A stretch of DNA of 43,612 nucleotides from an uncultured Eubacterium sp. (GTDB taxonomy: Bacteria > Bacillota > Clostridia > Peptostreptococcales > Anaerovoracaceae): assembly GCA_900543485.1 (NCBI GenBank), contig UQRM01000019.1, positions 1-43,612 of the forward strand. Direction: 5' to 3'. How positions within the stretch are numbered: the stretch's first letter is position 1; each line of letters begins with the position of its first letter. The notes beneath the pieces are model-generated. The model had not been told where the DNA came from and searched no databases. It saw nothing but the letters and a program-made list of their open reading frames with translations. Of the stretch, positions 25,018 to 33,805 are shown piece after piece. The translations under genes were made by a program, and so were the position numbers.

Positions 25018-25248
25018 ATGGGAATAGCTCTCAAGATAGTACTTGCGCTGGTGAGCGTGATCCTGACTATAAGCATTCTGTTGCAATCCAGCAACAGCGC
25101 CGGAATGTCCGGTTCCATCGGCGGCGGCGCGGAGCAGCTTTTCGGTAAAAGGAAGAGTCAGGGCTATGACGCGATACTGAGCAAGGTATCGACGGTCACG
25201 GCAGTGCTGTTTATAGTGTTATCATTGATTCTCGTAGCGATCGAGTAG
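25018..25248 (+). CDS. secG: Preprotein translocase subunit SecG
   Basis: A 76-residue membrane protein with two transmembrane helices (about residues 3-22 and 54-73) separated by a cytoplasmic Gly/Ser loop (NSAGMSGSIGGGAEQLFGKRKSQG), the typical SecG layout. It assists SecYE in protein export. ATG 25018 follows AAGGAGG; a longer frame from 24952 is only leader sequence. In many Firmicutes secG is followed by rnr and smpB; here hppA and a lipoprotein gene lie between secG and rnr. Confidence 0.92.
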   Translation: MGIALKIVLALVSVILTISILLQSSNSAGMSGSIGGGAEQLFGKRKSQGYDAILSKVSTVTAVLFIVLSLILVAIE

Positions 25249-25315
25249 CGGATACTTTCGAGGATCTTTGTATAGACTTTATCAAATTATTTACAAATCG
25301 TGCTTGCACGTTCAG

Positions 25316-25340
25316 CGGGAGGCGCCATCGACGCCTCCCG
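25316..25340 (+). other. GC-rich stem-loop between secG and hppA
   Basis: CGGGAGGCG (25316-25324) pairs perfectly with CGCCTCCCG (25332-25340). A small palindrome, CGTGC-TT-GCACG, precedes it at 25299-25310. There is no T-run behind the stem, so it is a weak terminator at most. Its left arm contains GGGAGG and the right arm could pair with the hppA ribosome binding site GGGGGAGG (25359-25366). Confidence 0.45.
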
Positions 25341-25376
25341 TAATACGCATAGGCACGAGGGGGAGGTATCATCAAG

Positions 25377-27404
25377 ATGGAAATTATTGCAATTCTTTCC
25401 GTCGCCGCGGCAGTTATAGGGCTTATCGCGGCCGTTGGCCTTGCTGCATGGATAAAGCAGGCTGATGAAGGAAATGACAGGATGAAGGAAATCGCCGGCT
25501 ACATAAGAGAAGGCGCCATGGCGTTCCTGAAGAGAGAATACCGCATCATGGCTATCGTTATCATCGTGATAGCGCTGCTTATCGGTATCGGACTTCAGAG
25601 CGTTACTACAGCCATCCTGTACGTAGTTGGAGCGCTGCTTTCAGTGGCAGCCGGATTCTTTGGCATGAACGTGGCGACTCTCGGTAACGTGAGGACTGCC
25701 AACGCTGCTCAGGAATCAGGCATGAACAAGGCTCTCAAGATCGCTTTCAGATCGGGAGCTGTAATGGGTCTCGCAGTAACAGGACTGGGACTCTTGGGAC
25801 TCGGTGTCGTTGTATGTGTACTGGATCTGGCTACTGTTATGGAGTGCATAACAGGCTTTGGATTCGGAGCTTCGTCCATGGCTCTGTTCGGAAGGGTAGG
25901 CGGCGGTATCTACACCAAGGCTGCCGACGTTGGCGCTGACCTGGTAGGTAAGGTAGAAGCCGGTATCCCTGAGGACGATCCTAGAAACCCTGCCGTTATC
26001 GCCGACAACGTAGGCGACAACGTAGGCGACGTTGCCGGAATGGGTTCCGACCTGTTCGAATCGTATGTAGGATCTATAATATCCGCCGTTACGCTGGCGG
26101 CTGTTGCGGCCACCAATTCAGGCGGGCTGTTCGATGAGACGACTGCGGCTCTGTTCCCGCTGATCCTTTCGGGTATAGGCATCATCGCGTCTCTTATCGG
26201 TATATTCATGGTGAGAGGCAAGGAAGGCTCCAATCCTGCCAATGCCCTCAATATGGGAACTTATGTAGCGGGTATAATCGTTATCATCGCTACCGTGATC
26301 CTTTCCAAGGTGATGATGGGCTCGTACAATTATGCCATCGCTATAATCGCCGGTCTGGTCGTAGGTATCGCTATCGGTAAGATAACCGAGATCTATACAT
26401 CTGCTGATTATAAATCGGTAAAGAAGATCGCGGAGCAGTCTCAGACAGGTTCCGCTACCACCATCATCAGCGGTCTCGGCGTAGGGATGATGTCCACGCT
26501 GTGGCCGATCATCTGCATCGCAGTAGGTATATTTGCGGCTTACTACACTGCCGGAATGTACGGTATCGCACTTTCGGCTGTAGGTATGCTGTCAACTACG
26601 GGAATGACCGTAGCCGTTGACTCCTATGGTCCGGTATCCGATAACGCCGGCGGTATCGCCGAGATGTCGGAGCTCCCTGAGAACGTAAGAGAGATAACGG
26701 ACAAGCTGGACTCCGTAGGAAACACTACTGCTGCTATCGGTAAGGGCTTTGCCATCGGTTCGGCTGCTCTGACTGCGCTGGCTCTCTTCGCATCCTATGC
26801 TGAAGTTACTCAGCTGAGCGGCGTTGATCTGCTGAACCCTGTAGTTGTAATAGGACTGTTCATAGGCGCTATGCTGCCGTTCCTGTTCTCAGCCATGACC
26901 ATGAATTCGGTAGGTAAGGCTGCCAATCAGATGATAGAAGAAGTGAGAAGACAGTTCAGAGAAGACAAAGGCATACTGGAAGGGACTTCCAGACCTGACT
27001 ACGCTCACTGCGTAGATATCTCGACCAGGGCTGCTCTCAAGGAGATGATAATCCCGGGTCTTATGGCGATCATCGCACCACTGGTGATAGGTATCGTTCT
27101 GGGTGCTGATGCTCTTGGCGGGATGCTGGGCGGAGCGCTTTCATCAGGTGTCCTTCTGGCGCTGATGATGGCCAATGCCGGCGGAGCGTGGGATAATGCC
27201 AAGAAGTACATAGAGGAAGGTCACTTCGGCGGCAAGGGCTCGGACCCTCATAAGGCTGCTGTTGTTGGAGATACGGTAGGAGATCCGTTCAAGGATACAT
27301 CCGGTCCTTCCATCAATATACTCATCAAGCTGATGACTATCGTGTCGCTGGTATTTGCACCTCTGTTCGTGCAGATCGGCGGACTTATCAACATGATATT
27401 CTAG
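25377..27404 (+). CDS. hppA: Membrane-bound ion-pumping pyrophosphatase (K+-dependent type)
   Basis: A 675-residue, roughly 16-helix membrane protein that hydrolyses pyrophosphate and pumps H+ or Na+ out of the cell. The pyrophosphate site is clear: [39 protein letters not shown] near residues 180-225 (several Asp for Mg) and [14 protein letters not shown] near the C-terminus. [10 protein letters not shown] (about residue 455) has Ala where K+-independent enzymes have Lys, so K+ stimulation is expected. Whether it pumps H+ or Na+ was not resolved. ATG 25377 follows GGGGGAGG. It recovers energy from biosynthetic pyrophosphate, common in energy-limited anaerobes; a strong terminator follows. 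Confidence 0.95.
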   Translation: MEIIAILSVAAAVIGLIAAVGLAAWIKQADEGNDRMKEIAGYIREGAMAFLKREYRIMAIVIIVIALLIGIGLQSVTTAILYVVGALLSVAAGFFGMNVATLGNVRTANAAQESGMNKALKIAFRSGAVMGLAVTGLGLLGLGVVVCVLDLATVMECITGFGFGASSMALFGRVGGGIYTKAADVGADLVGKVEAGIPEDDPRNPAVIADNVGDNVGDVAGMGSDLFESYVGSIISAVTLAAVAATNSGGLFDETTAALFPLILSGIGIIASLIGIFMVRGKEGSNPANALNMGTYVAGIIVIIATVILSKVMMGSYNYAIAIIAGLVVGIAIGKITEIYTSADYKSVKKIAEQSQTGSATTIISGLGVGMMSTLWPIICIAVGIFAAYYTAGMYGIALSAVGMLSTTGMTVAVDSYGPVSDNAGGIAEMSELPENVREITDKLDSVGNTTAAIGKGFAIGSAALTALALFASYAEVTQLSGVDLLNPVVVIGLFIGAMLPFLFSAMTMNSVGKAANQMIEEVRRQFREDKGILEGTSRPDYAHCVDISTRAALKEMIIPGLMAIIAPLVIGIVLGADALGGMLGGALSSGVLLALMMANAGGAWDNAKKYIEEGHFGGKGSDPHKAAVVGDTVGDPFKDTSGPSINILIKLMTIVSLVFAPLFVQIGGLINMIF

Positions 27405-27442
27405 TATTCCAGGACAAGCCTGGATATGCTAAAAGATAGACG

Positions 27443-27490
27443 GGGGCTGTCGTCTTAACGGGAATAACTGTTAAGGCGACAGCCCCTTTT
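27443..27490 (+). terminator. Strong terminator after hppA
   Basis: A 17-bp stem (27443-27459 with 27470-27486, one G-U pair), a 10-base loop and TTTT. Typical intrinsic terminator. Confidence 0.9.
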
Positions 27491-27957
27491 CGATACAGGC
27501 TGGCGGCTGCAAAAAACTTTTATCGCTTTCTCAAGCTCCCATCGTCGAGATCTCATCCTTCTTGCGGTGATAGGTCGCTTCATCAGAAATGCCAATAACA
27601 GAGGATTTTGCTTATTAATGGGCATAATGACCGTTGTATTTCAGGCTTTTGCGATGGCGAATAATAAAAAATCAGTTCCAGCATATTGTTTTAGGCATAT
27701 TTCGGACAGGCGATCGTTGATTTTATGCTAAAAGGTCGAGTATTTTATGGATTTTAGGCATTTTGCATTGTCTGTGAAGGTCACTCGGCCGTGATTTATG
27801 CCTATTGAGCATTAACAACAGATCCATTTTGGCAATTCCTGTCGTGACGGTTCCTTCTTCTGGCTCCTGAATATTTTCAAAAATTTCCTGCCGGGTGACG
27901 CGATATTTTTTCGAAAATAGCAGATACTATAAGGGAAAACAGGAGAGGAGAAAGAAG
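27491..27957. other. Intergenic region with a recurring TTTTAGGCAT motif
   Basis: About 470 bases without a convincing gene. TTTTAGGCAT occurs at 27689-27698 and 27752-27761, its partial inverse ATGCCTA at 27798-27804, and between them a perfect TTTTA-TGC-TAAAA palindrome at 27721-27733. These may be regulator sites or a decayed repeat. Close to 27958, TACTATAA (near 27925) is a possible -10 region for the lipoprotein gene. No known RNA was recognised. Confidence 0.4.
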
Positions 27958-28245
27958 ATGAGAAACATAAAGCTTTTCCTGGCAGCAATACTCTGTGTAT
28001 CATTACTGGCTTTCGCTGGATGCGGCAATAATGACGATAACGGTACGAACGCCAGCGACGGTACTGTGACGGAGGAAAATGTCGACAGAAATGATGACAG
28101 CACGAAAAAGGATGATGGCTCATTGACCGAGGATATGGCCGATGGAGCCAGAGATGCTATCGATGATGTGGAAGATGGAGTCAACGACGTGAAGGATAAG
28201 GTCGACGGAGAAGACGATGCTGCAAAGGGAACCAGCAACAACTAG
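27958..28245 (+). CDS. Small acidic lipoprotein
   Basis: A 95-residue exported protein of unknown role. The N-terminus is a lipoprotein signal: basic MRNIK, a hydrophobic core, and the lipobox LAFAGC with Cys 21 as the lipidated residue. The mature part is very hydrophilic, rich in Asp, Asn, Glu and Thr, and ends with an alternating acid/base segment (DDVEDGVNDVKDKVDGEDD) that could form an amphipathic helix. ATG 27958 follows GGAGAGGAG; a longer frame from 27895 is not supported. It probably sits on the outer face of the membrane; many Clostridia have such small Asp-rich lipoproteins without known function. Confidence 0.8.
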   Translation: MRNIKLFLAAILCVSLLAFAGCGNNDDNGTNASDGTVTEENVDRNDDSTKKDDGSLTEDMADGARDAIDDVEDGVNDVKDKVDGEDDAAKGTSNN

Positions 28246-28252
28246 TTTAACG

Positions 28253-28279
28253 ATAAAAGGTGGCAATGCCACCTTTTAT
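28253..28279 (+). terminator. Terminator after the lipoprotein gene
   Basis: ATAAAAGGTGGC and GCCACCTTTTAT form a perfect 12-bp stem with a three-base loop; the T-rich right arm supplies the U-tract. It may work in both directions. Confidence 0.75.
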
Positions 28280-28319
28280 GCTGTAAAATAGTATCGATAT
28301 GATAAGAGGGGAAAGGAAA

Positions 28320-30269
28320 ATGGCAAAGAAGAAAAGGAAAAAAGCGCTTACCGGAGTGTTGAGCAAGCACAAACGCGGCTTTGGATTTGTCACGTGTGAC
28401 GAGCTGGAGCAGGATGTGTTCATCGCGGCAGAGTCTATGAACGGCGCTATGAACGGAGATGAGGTCGAGATAGACCTGATCCCGAGACATCTGTGGAGAG
28501 AGTCACCGGAGGGTATCGTTGACCGTGTTCTTTCAAGAAATACGACAGAGATAGTTGGAACCTTTAACCGGAGCAAGAAATTCGGGTTCGTGGTGCCTGA
28601 CAGCAGGAAATCCCGGGAAGACGTATTCGTGAGGAAAAAAGATTTTGCGGGAGCTAAAAAGGGCGATAAGGTAGTTGCGGAGATAACCAGGTATCCTGAC
28701 AGAAACAACAACGCTGAAGGAAGGATCGTGGAGATAATAAGCCGGGCAGGACAGCCGGGCGGAGATATAAAGGCGCTGGCCAGAAGCTACGATATGAGCG
28801 AGAAGTTTCCGGGAAAGGTCAGCTCCGAGGCCAAAAGCCTCAGACGCCGCGGAGTGACCAAGGCGGACTTGACAGGGAGACGCGACTTGAGGAGCAAGAA
28901 GATATTCACCATAGATGGGGCCGACTCCAAGGACTTTGACGACGCGGTATCCATAGAGCTGCTGGAAAACGGCAATTATCTGCTGGGAGTACATATTGCT
29001 GATGTGGCTCACTATGTAAAAGAAGGCTCTGACCTGGACAAGGAGGCGCTGCGGAGAGGGACCAGTGTTTATCTGCTGGATCAGGTCATACCTATGTTGC
29101 CGAAAGCGCTTTCCAATGGGATATGCAGTCTTAATCCTCATGAGGAGCGGCTTACTTTGTCGGTAGACATGGAGATAACGCCGGAAGGGACGGTAGTACG
29201 TCACGAGATATATGAGAGCGTCATCAATTCAGTAGAACGGTTGATCTACGATGATGTATCGGACTTGCTGGAGAAAAACAGCAGGGAAGTGGGCGAAAGA
29301 TACGCACATATAAAAGAGCAGCTGTTCATGATGAACAATCTGGCTGTGCGGCTGGCGAAAATAAGACATGACAGAGGCAGTTTGGATTTTGACCTGGATG
29401 AAGCATGTATCTCCCTGGATAAGAACGGAGTTCCGGTGGATATAGGCATATCTGCGAGGAGAAGCGCCAATAAGATGATAGAAGAGTTCATGTTATTGGC
29501 CAACGAGACTGTGGCAGAGCATTTCTACTGGATGGAGGTACCTTTCGTTTACAGAGTCCATGAAAAGCCTGCTGCCGATAAATTGGAACAGCTCAGAGTG
29601 TTTCTGAGAAATTTTGGGATCGATCTGAGGGGAAGAGCTGATGGCGTCCATCCTAAAGCGGTGAGCGCTATGCTGGATAAGGTGAAAGGAAAGCAAAGTG
29701 AAAGAGTGGTCAACTACGTGACGCTGCGATCTATGCAGAAAGCCTACTACAGCACTGTTTGCGATGGCCATTTCGGTCTGGCGCTGAAGTATTACTGTCA
29801 TTTCACGTCGCCGATCAGGAGATATCCGGATCTGATGATACACAGGATAATCAAAGCCTGCCTCAGAGGGGAGATGACAGGGAAAGCTGCCAAGCATTTC
29901 AGAAAGGCGGCGGAATATGCGGCAGACCAGTCGTCAGTGGCAGAGAGAAGAGCAGTGGAGCTGGAGCGGGAAGTGGAAAAGCTCAAGAAGGCGGAATATA
30001 TAAGCTATCATGTGGGTGAGAGCTTTGACGGGATCATAAGTGGCGTGACCGGCTTCGGCATATACGTGCAGCTTGAGAACACAGTAGAGGGTCTCATCAG
30101 GATAGATGATCTCAATGACGATTACTACGATCATGACAGAGAAAAGTACGCCCTCATAGGGCGGCGTACGGGAAAGCTGTACAGGCTGGGGGATGAGATA
30201 AGCATAATGGTCGACTATGTGGATCTGGAAAACAGAGAGATCAACTTTCTGCCGGTGCAGCGCCGGTAA
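28320..30269 (+). CDS. rnr: Ribonuclease R
   Basis: A 649-residue 3'-5' exoribonuclease degrading structured RNA and assisting trans-translation. It has two N-terminal cold-shock/OB domains (KHKRGFGFVTCDE; RSKKFGFVVPD), the RNB catalytic domain starting near residue 200 with the Mg-binding aspartates in TIDGADSKDFDDAVSIE, GLALKYYCHFTSPIRRYPDLMIHR (about 480), and a C-terminal S1 domain (FDGIISGVTGFGIYVQLEN). ATG 28320 follows GGGGAAAGG. The usual partner smpB is not next to it; instead a CBS-domain gene converges with a 29-bp overlap at the 3' ends. Confidence 0.95.
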   Translation: MAKKKRKKALTGVLSKHKRGFGFVTCDELEQDVFIAAESMNGAMNGDEVEIDLIPRHLWRESPEGIVDRVLSRNTTEIVGTFNRSKKFGFVVPDSRKSREDVFVRKKDFAGAKKGDKVVAEITRYPDRNNNAEGRIVEIISRAGQPGGDIKALARSYDMSEKFPGKVSSEAKSLRRRGVTKADLTGRRDLRSKKIFTIDGADSKDFDDAVSIELLENGNYLLGVHIADVAHYVKEGSDLDKEALRRGTSVYLLDQVIPMLPKALSNGICSLNPHEERLTLSVDMEITPEGTVVRHEIYESVINSVERLIYDDVSDLLEKNSREVGERYAHIKEQLFMMNNLAVRLAKIRHDRGSLDFDLDEACISLDKNGVPVDIGISARRSANKMIEEFMLLANETVAEHFYWMEVPFVYRVHEKPAADKLEQLRVFLRNFGIDLRGRADGVHPKAVSAMLDKVKGKQSERVVNYVTLRSMQKAYYSTVCDGHFGLALKYYCHFTSPIRRYPDLMIHRIIKACLRGEMTGKAAKHFRKAAEYAADQSSVAERRAVELEREVEKLKKAEYISYHVGESFDGIISGVTGFGIYVQLENTVEGLIRIDDLNDDYYDHDREKYALIGRRTGKLYRLGDEISIMVDYVDLENREINFLPVQRR

Positions 30270-30675
30270 CACTTATAGCTGACAGAGCGTCGCCGGCCTC
30301 GTCTATACATACGGGCTTGGCAGCCACATCACCAAGAGAAAGCATACCGACGATCCTGGAGGCTTCTATTACCGGAAGTCTCCTTATTTGATGAGCGGAA
30401 AAGAGGAGGGCAGCATCGTGGATATTCATATCAGGCGATACGGTAACGGGAGATGTGGTCATGATGTCTCCGGAGGTCGTTTCTCCTGGCTGTTTCTCAG
30501 TCAGGGCACGAAGAACCAGATCCCTGTCGGTGATGATGCCTTTCAAGTGCCCCGCATCGTCACATACGGGGAGGCATCCCACATCATCTCTTTTCATATG
30601 TGATGCTATCTGTGAAACAGAGGCGTCCTCTTTTACACATGTTATGTTGGTGCTCATGAGATCTCTTACTTTCAT
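30241..30675 (-). CDS. CBS-domain pair protein
   Basis: A 144-residue stand-alone tandem CBS protein: first domain about residues 1-60 (VRDLMSTNITCVKEDASVSQIASHM, GIITDRDLVLRAL), second about 70-130 (GDIMTTSPVTVSPDMNIHDAALLF, RRLPVIEASRIVGMLSLGDVA). Such pairs bind adenine nucleotides and act as cellular energy or ionic-state sensors. ATG 30675 follows AAAGGAG; the longer frame to 30765 crosses a strong hairpin and lacks a ribosome binding site. It lies downstream of the trk K+-uptake genes on the same strand, so a link with ion homeostasis is possible but unproven. Its last 29 bases overlap the end of rnr on the other strand. Confidence 0.9.
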   Translation of the reverse strand: MKVRDLMSTNITCVKEDASVSQIASHMKRDDVGCLPVCDDAGHLKGIITDRDLVLRALTEKQPGETTSGDIMTTSPVTVSPDMNIHDAALLFSAHQIRRLPVIEASRIVGMLSLGDVAAKPVCIDEAGDALSAISVTGAAPAES

Positions 30676-30700
30676 TTCTATCTCCTTTCTGCCATATGGA

Positions 30701-30740
30701 AGTATCGCGGTCCCGCCTGCAGGCGTCGGACCGTGATACT
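30701..30740 (-). other. Long stem-loop upstream of the CBS gene
   Basis: A 13-bp stem (30701-30713 with 30728-30740, one G-U-type mismatch) with the self-complementary CGCCTGCAGGCG at its tip, between the second trkH gene and the CBS gene. No T-run follows on the minus strand. It may be a processing or attenuator structure, or a weak terminator of the trk operon. Confidence 0.5.
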
Positions 30741-30850
30741 CTCTCCGCTGTGGGATAATGTTCATATCATACGGTCAATAGCTCATAATATATGATTGCC
30801 ACGATATGCGGTATTTATCCGCAGAAAGCAGATGTACGGCACGAAGATTG

Positions 30851-32320
30851 TTATCTGTCGCGTCCCCAGAAGTTTCCTGTAAAGAGTATGATTATGGTGA
30901 AGAGCTCCAATCTGCCGACGATCATCAGACAGCTCATGAACAGCTTGAGAAACGGATGGAACATGGCATAATTGCCTGCGACAGCCGTTTCGCCGAAGGC
31001 CGTTCCCGTATTAGACATTATCGCCAGGGTAGCGGTGACTGTGGAGTCTATGTCAAGACCCTGGAATGACAATACCAGTATGGATATGAGAAACACGAGA
31101 AAATAGGTCAGTACGAAGGCGGAGATAGCTGAAACTACAGGAGCGGAGATGGGATCTCTTCCTACTTTCACGGCGACTACTGAGCGGGGGTGTATTCGTC
31201 GTATACATCCCCTCCAGATCAGCTTGAGCATGACGATCACCCTGATGACCTTGATTGATCCCGATGTGGAGGCGGCGCAGCCGCCGATAAACATCATGGT
31301 TATCAGTATCATCTGGCACGAAGTAGGCCAGGATATATAAGGTGTGCTGATATAGCCTGAGGTGGTACCCATGCTGATGACCTGGAAGAAAGATGCTCGC
31401 AGTGATGAACCGAAGCTGTCTCCGGTTCCGGTCATGAGCCCTACAGTACACAGTACGACACCTCCCGCCAGGATGGTGAGGAATGCCCGGAGCTCCACAT
31501 CCTTGAAGAAAAATTTGAATTTACCTGTTATCAGGTAATGGTAAAGGACGAAGTTCAGGGCGGAGAATATACAGAAAATAGCCATCACGACCTCTATATA
31601 TACGCTTTCATAGTAGGCGATCCCTTCAGGATGCACCATCACGCCGCCGGTGCTGATGTTCCCCAGAGACGTTATGACAGCATCGAAGAATGGCATTTTC
31701 CCGGAGAGCATTAGCAGGATGATCTCTAATATCGTGAGAGAAATATATGTGATATAGAGGATCTTTGCCGAATCGCTCATTCGAACAGTCATCTTTCTCA
31801 GTACAGGTCCGGGAGTTTCAGCTCTGGCTATGATCTGACCGTTTATACCCAGTGCTGGCAGGAAGGAGATGACGAACAGCAGTATGCCCATTCCGCCCAG
31901 CCAGTTGGATATGGCTTTCCACAGCAGTAATCCTCCGGAAAGTATGTTTCCTGTCACAACAGTGCAGCCGGTGGTCGTGAATCCGGCTGTGGCTTCAAAG
32001 ACAGCATCTATATAGGTATCTGTGAATTCTGAAAGATAATAGGGAAAGGCTCCGATGGTGGAGGCCAGGACCCAGCAGGATGCTACGACGATATAGCCTT
32101 CTCTGGCTCGGAATCTCGGTTTATGGGATTTGACTGCCAGGATGATCACCAGGCCTGCGATGATGGTGGGCGGCACGCATTTGCCAAAGGCTGATGTGGC
32201 ATCACTGTCGCCTGAAGCTATGGAGTATATCCATGGAATGACCATGGTGAGGCCAAGGACAAGTATTATGATGCCCATTATCTTGATTATGGCTTTGTAA
32301 TTAAGATTTGCTACAGACAT
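30851..32320 (-). CDS. trkH: Trk/Ktr-type potassium uptake membrane subunit (second copy)
   Basis: A 489-residue K+ channel-like transporter with four membrane-pore-membrane repeats. Each pore loop keeps a selectivity-filter Gly: FTTTGCTV, NISTGGVMV, GTTSGYIS and MSNTGTAF. It needs a cytoplasmic TrkA-type NAD/nucleotide-binding subunit, encoded two genes upstream. ATG 32320 has GGAG a few bases ahead and begins 13 bp after the stop of a paralogue. The two copies are clearly related but quite diverged, so this is an old duplication. In some transporters of this family Na+ is also carried; selectivity cannot be settled from the motif alone. Confidence 0.93.
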   Translation of the reverse strand: MSVANLNYKAIIKIMGIIILVLGLTMVIPWIYSIASGDSDATSAFGKCVPPTIIAGLVIILAVKSHKPRFRAREGYIVVASCWVLASTIGAFPYYLSEFTDTYIDAVFEATAGFTTTGCTVVTGNILSGGLLLWKAISNWLGGMGILLFVISFLPALGINGQIIARAETPGPVLRKMTVRMSDSAKILYITYISLTILEIILLMLSGKMPFFDAVITSLGNISTGGVMVHPEGIAYYESVYIEVVMAIFCIFSALNFVLYHYLITGKFKFFFKDVELRAFLTILAGGVVLCTVGLMTGTGDSFGSSLRASFFQVISMGTTSGYISTPYISWPTSCQMILITMMFIGGCAASTSGSIKVIRVIVMLKLIWRGCIRRIHPRSVVAVKVGRDPISAPVVSAISAFVLTYFLVFLISILVLSFQGLDIDSTVTATLAIMSNTGTAFGETAVAGNYAMFHPFLKLFMSCLMIVGRLELFTIIILFTGNFWGRDR

Positions 32321-32333
32321 TTGAATTCTCCTG

Positions 32334-33797
32334 TCAACGATTAGGGTTCCAGAATCTCGGCGTCAGCACGATGAACAAAGTATAAAGTTCCAGTCTGCCG
32401 GCCAGCATGTATACGGAAAGGGTGTACAGCGACAGATCGGAGAGGACTCCGAAATTGTCCACAGGGCCGACGGCGCCTAGACCGGGGCCTACATTGCCTA
32501 TGCATGTTATTACCGATGAAAAGCAGGTGATCAGATCGGCATTTTCGAATGAAATGATGAAAGCGCCGACGAAGACCATGATCACATAGAGGAAGGCATG
32601 GCTGACGATGGCGGAGGCCGTATCATTCGTGATGTTTTCTCCGTCCAGCTTTACTGATTCCACTACGTTAGGGTGAAGCCTGGTGGAGATCCCGCGTTTT
32701 ATCAGCTTGAAGAGGACCATGATCCTTATGACTTTCAGGCCGCCGCCTGTCGAGGAGGAACAGCCTCCGACAAACATGAGGAACAGCAGCACTACCTGAC
32801 ATACGATAGGCCATGTTTCGTAGTCGGCTGTTATGAACCCGGTGGTGGTGAGGATAGAGGACACCTGGAAGACCGAATCGCTGAGAGCAGATCCCGATGA
32901 TTCATATTGACCGCTTATCATCAACATGGCGAATATGAACAGTGATGATATGGCGAATATGAGAAAGTACACTCTGAATTCGGAATCTTTCAGCAGTACT
33001 TTTATTCCGTGTTTTGCCGATAAATAGTAGAGGTTGAAGTTGACGCCGCACAGGAACATGAAACCGGTGACGACCATACGAAGGTAAGTGCTGTCGAAGT
33101 GGCCCATGCTGTCGGAGTAATTGGAAAGACCTCCGGTGCCTACGGAACCGAAGGTGGTTATCAATGAGTCGTACAAGCTCATCCCGCCGGCCATCAGCAT
33201 GATAGTCTCGGCAATGGTGAACAGCAGATAGATGGTATAGAGAGACTTGGCTGTATCGCTCATCTTAGGAGTTATTTTGTCGAGCGACGGTCCTGGCGCT
33301 TCAGATACCGCGATATTCTGGCCGCTTATCCCCAGCGAGGGCATCAACGCAATGGCGAAGATGAGGATCCCCATTCCTCCTATCCAGTGAGTGAAGGAAC
33401 GCCAGAAGAGAATCCCCTTGGGGAGAAGCTCCGGCTTAGCCAATACAGTAGCTCCGGTAGTAGTGAAGCCCGAACACGATTCAAAAAACGCGTCGGCAAA
33501 ATGAGGGATACTGTCGGTGACGACAAATGGAACAGCACCCAGCGCGGCTGAAATGAACCAGCACAGGGACACTATGAGAAAGCCGTCGCGGATCTTCAGA
33601 TTCAATGTCTCTCTGTGACATGATTTTACCAGCAGAAAACCGGCGGCACAAGCCGCCAGCATCGTCATCAGAAAGGGTATGTATATCGCAGAATCATCAT
33701 ATATGAAGGAAACGATGAGGGAAGGGATCATGGCCATGGCGATCACGATCAGCGTGATGCCGACTATCCTCAATATCGAGCTTAAACTGAGATTCAT
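32334..33797 (-). CDS. trkH: Trk/Ktr-type potassium uptake membrane subunit (first copy)
   Basis: A 487-residue paralogue of the following gene, with the same four-repeat pore architecture. Filter glycines are in FTTTGATV, SVGTGGLS, LTTTGFIT and IGNVGPGLG; the fourth loop (NVGPGLGAVGP) differs from its sister's NTGTAFG, so conduction properties may differ. ATG 33797 follows GGGGGG, eight bases after the trkA stop. The middle gene of the trkA-trkH-trkH operon. Confidence 0.93.
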   Translation of the reverse strand: MNLSLSSILRIVGITLIVIAMAMIPSLIVSFIYDDSAIYIPFLMTMLAACAAGFLLVKSCHRETLNLKIRDGFLIVSLCWFISAALGAVPFVVTDSIPHFADAFFESCSGFTTTGATVLAKPELLPKGILFWRSFTHWIGGMGILIFAIALMPSLGISGQNIAVSEAPGPSLDKITPKMSDTAKSLYTIYLLFTIAETIMLMAGGMSLYDSLITTFGSVGTGGLSNYSDSMGHFDSTYLRMVVTGFMFLCGVNFNLYYLSAKHGIKVLLKDSEFRVYFLIFAISSLFIFAMLMISGQYESSGSALSDSVFQVSSILTTTGFITADYETWPIVCQVVLLFLMFVGGCSSSTGGGLKVIRIMVLFKLIKRGISTRLHPNVVESVKLDGENITNDTASAIVSHAFLYVIMVFVGAFIISFENADLITCFSSVITCIGNVGPGLGAVGPVDNFGVLSDLSLYTLSVYMLAGRLELYTLFIVLTPRFWNPNR

Positions 33798-33805
33798 ATG
33801 CCCCC

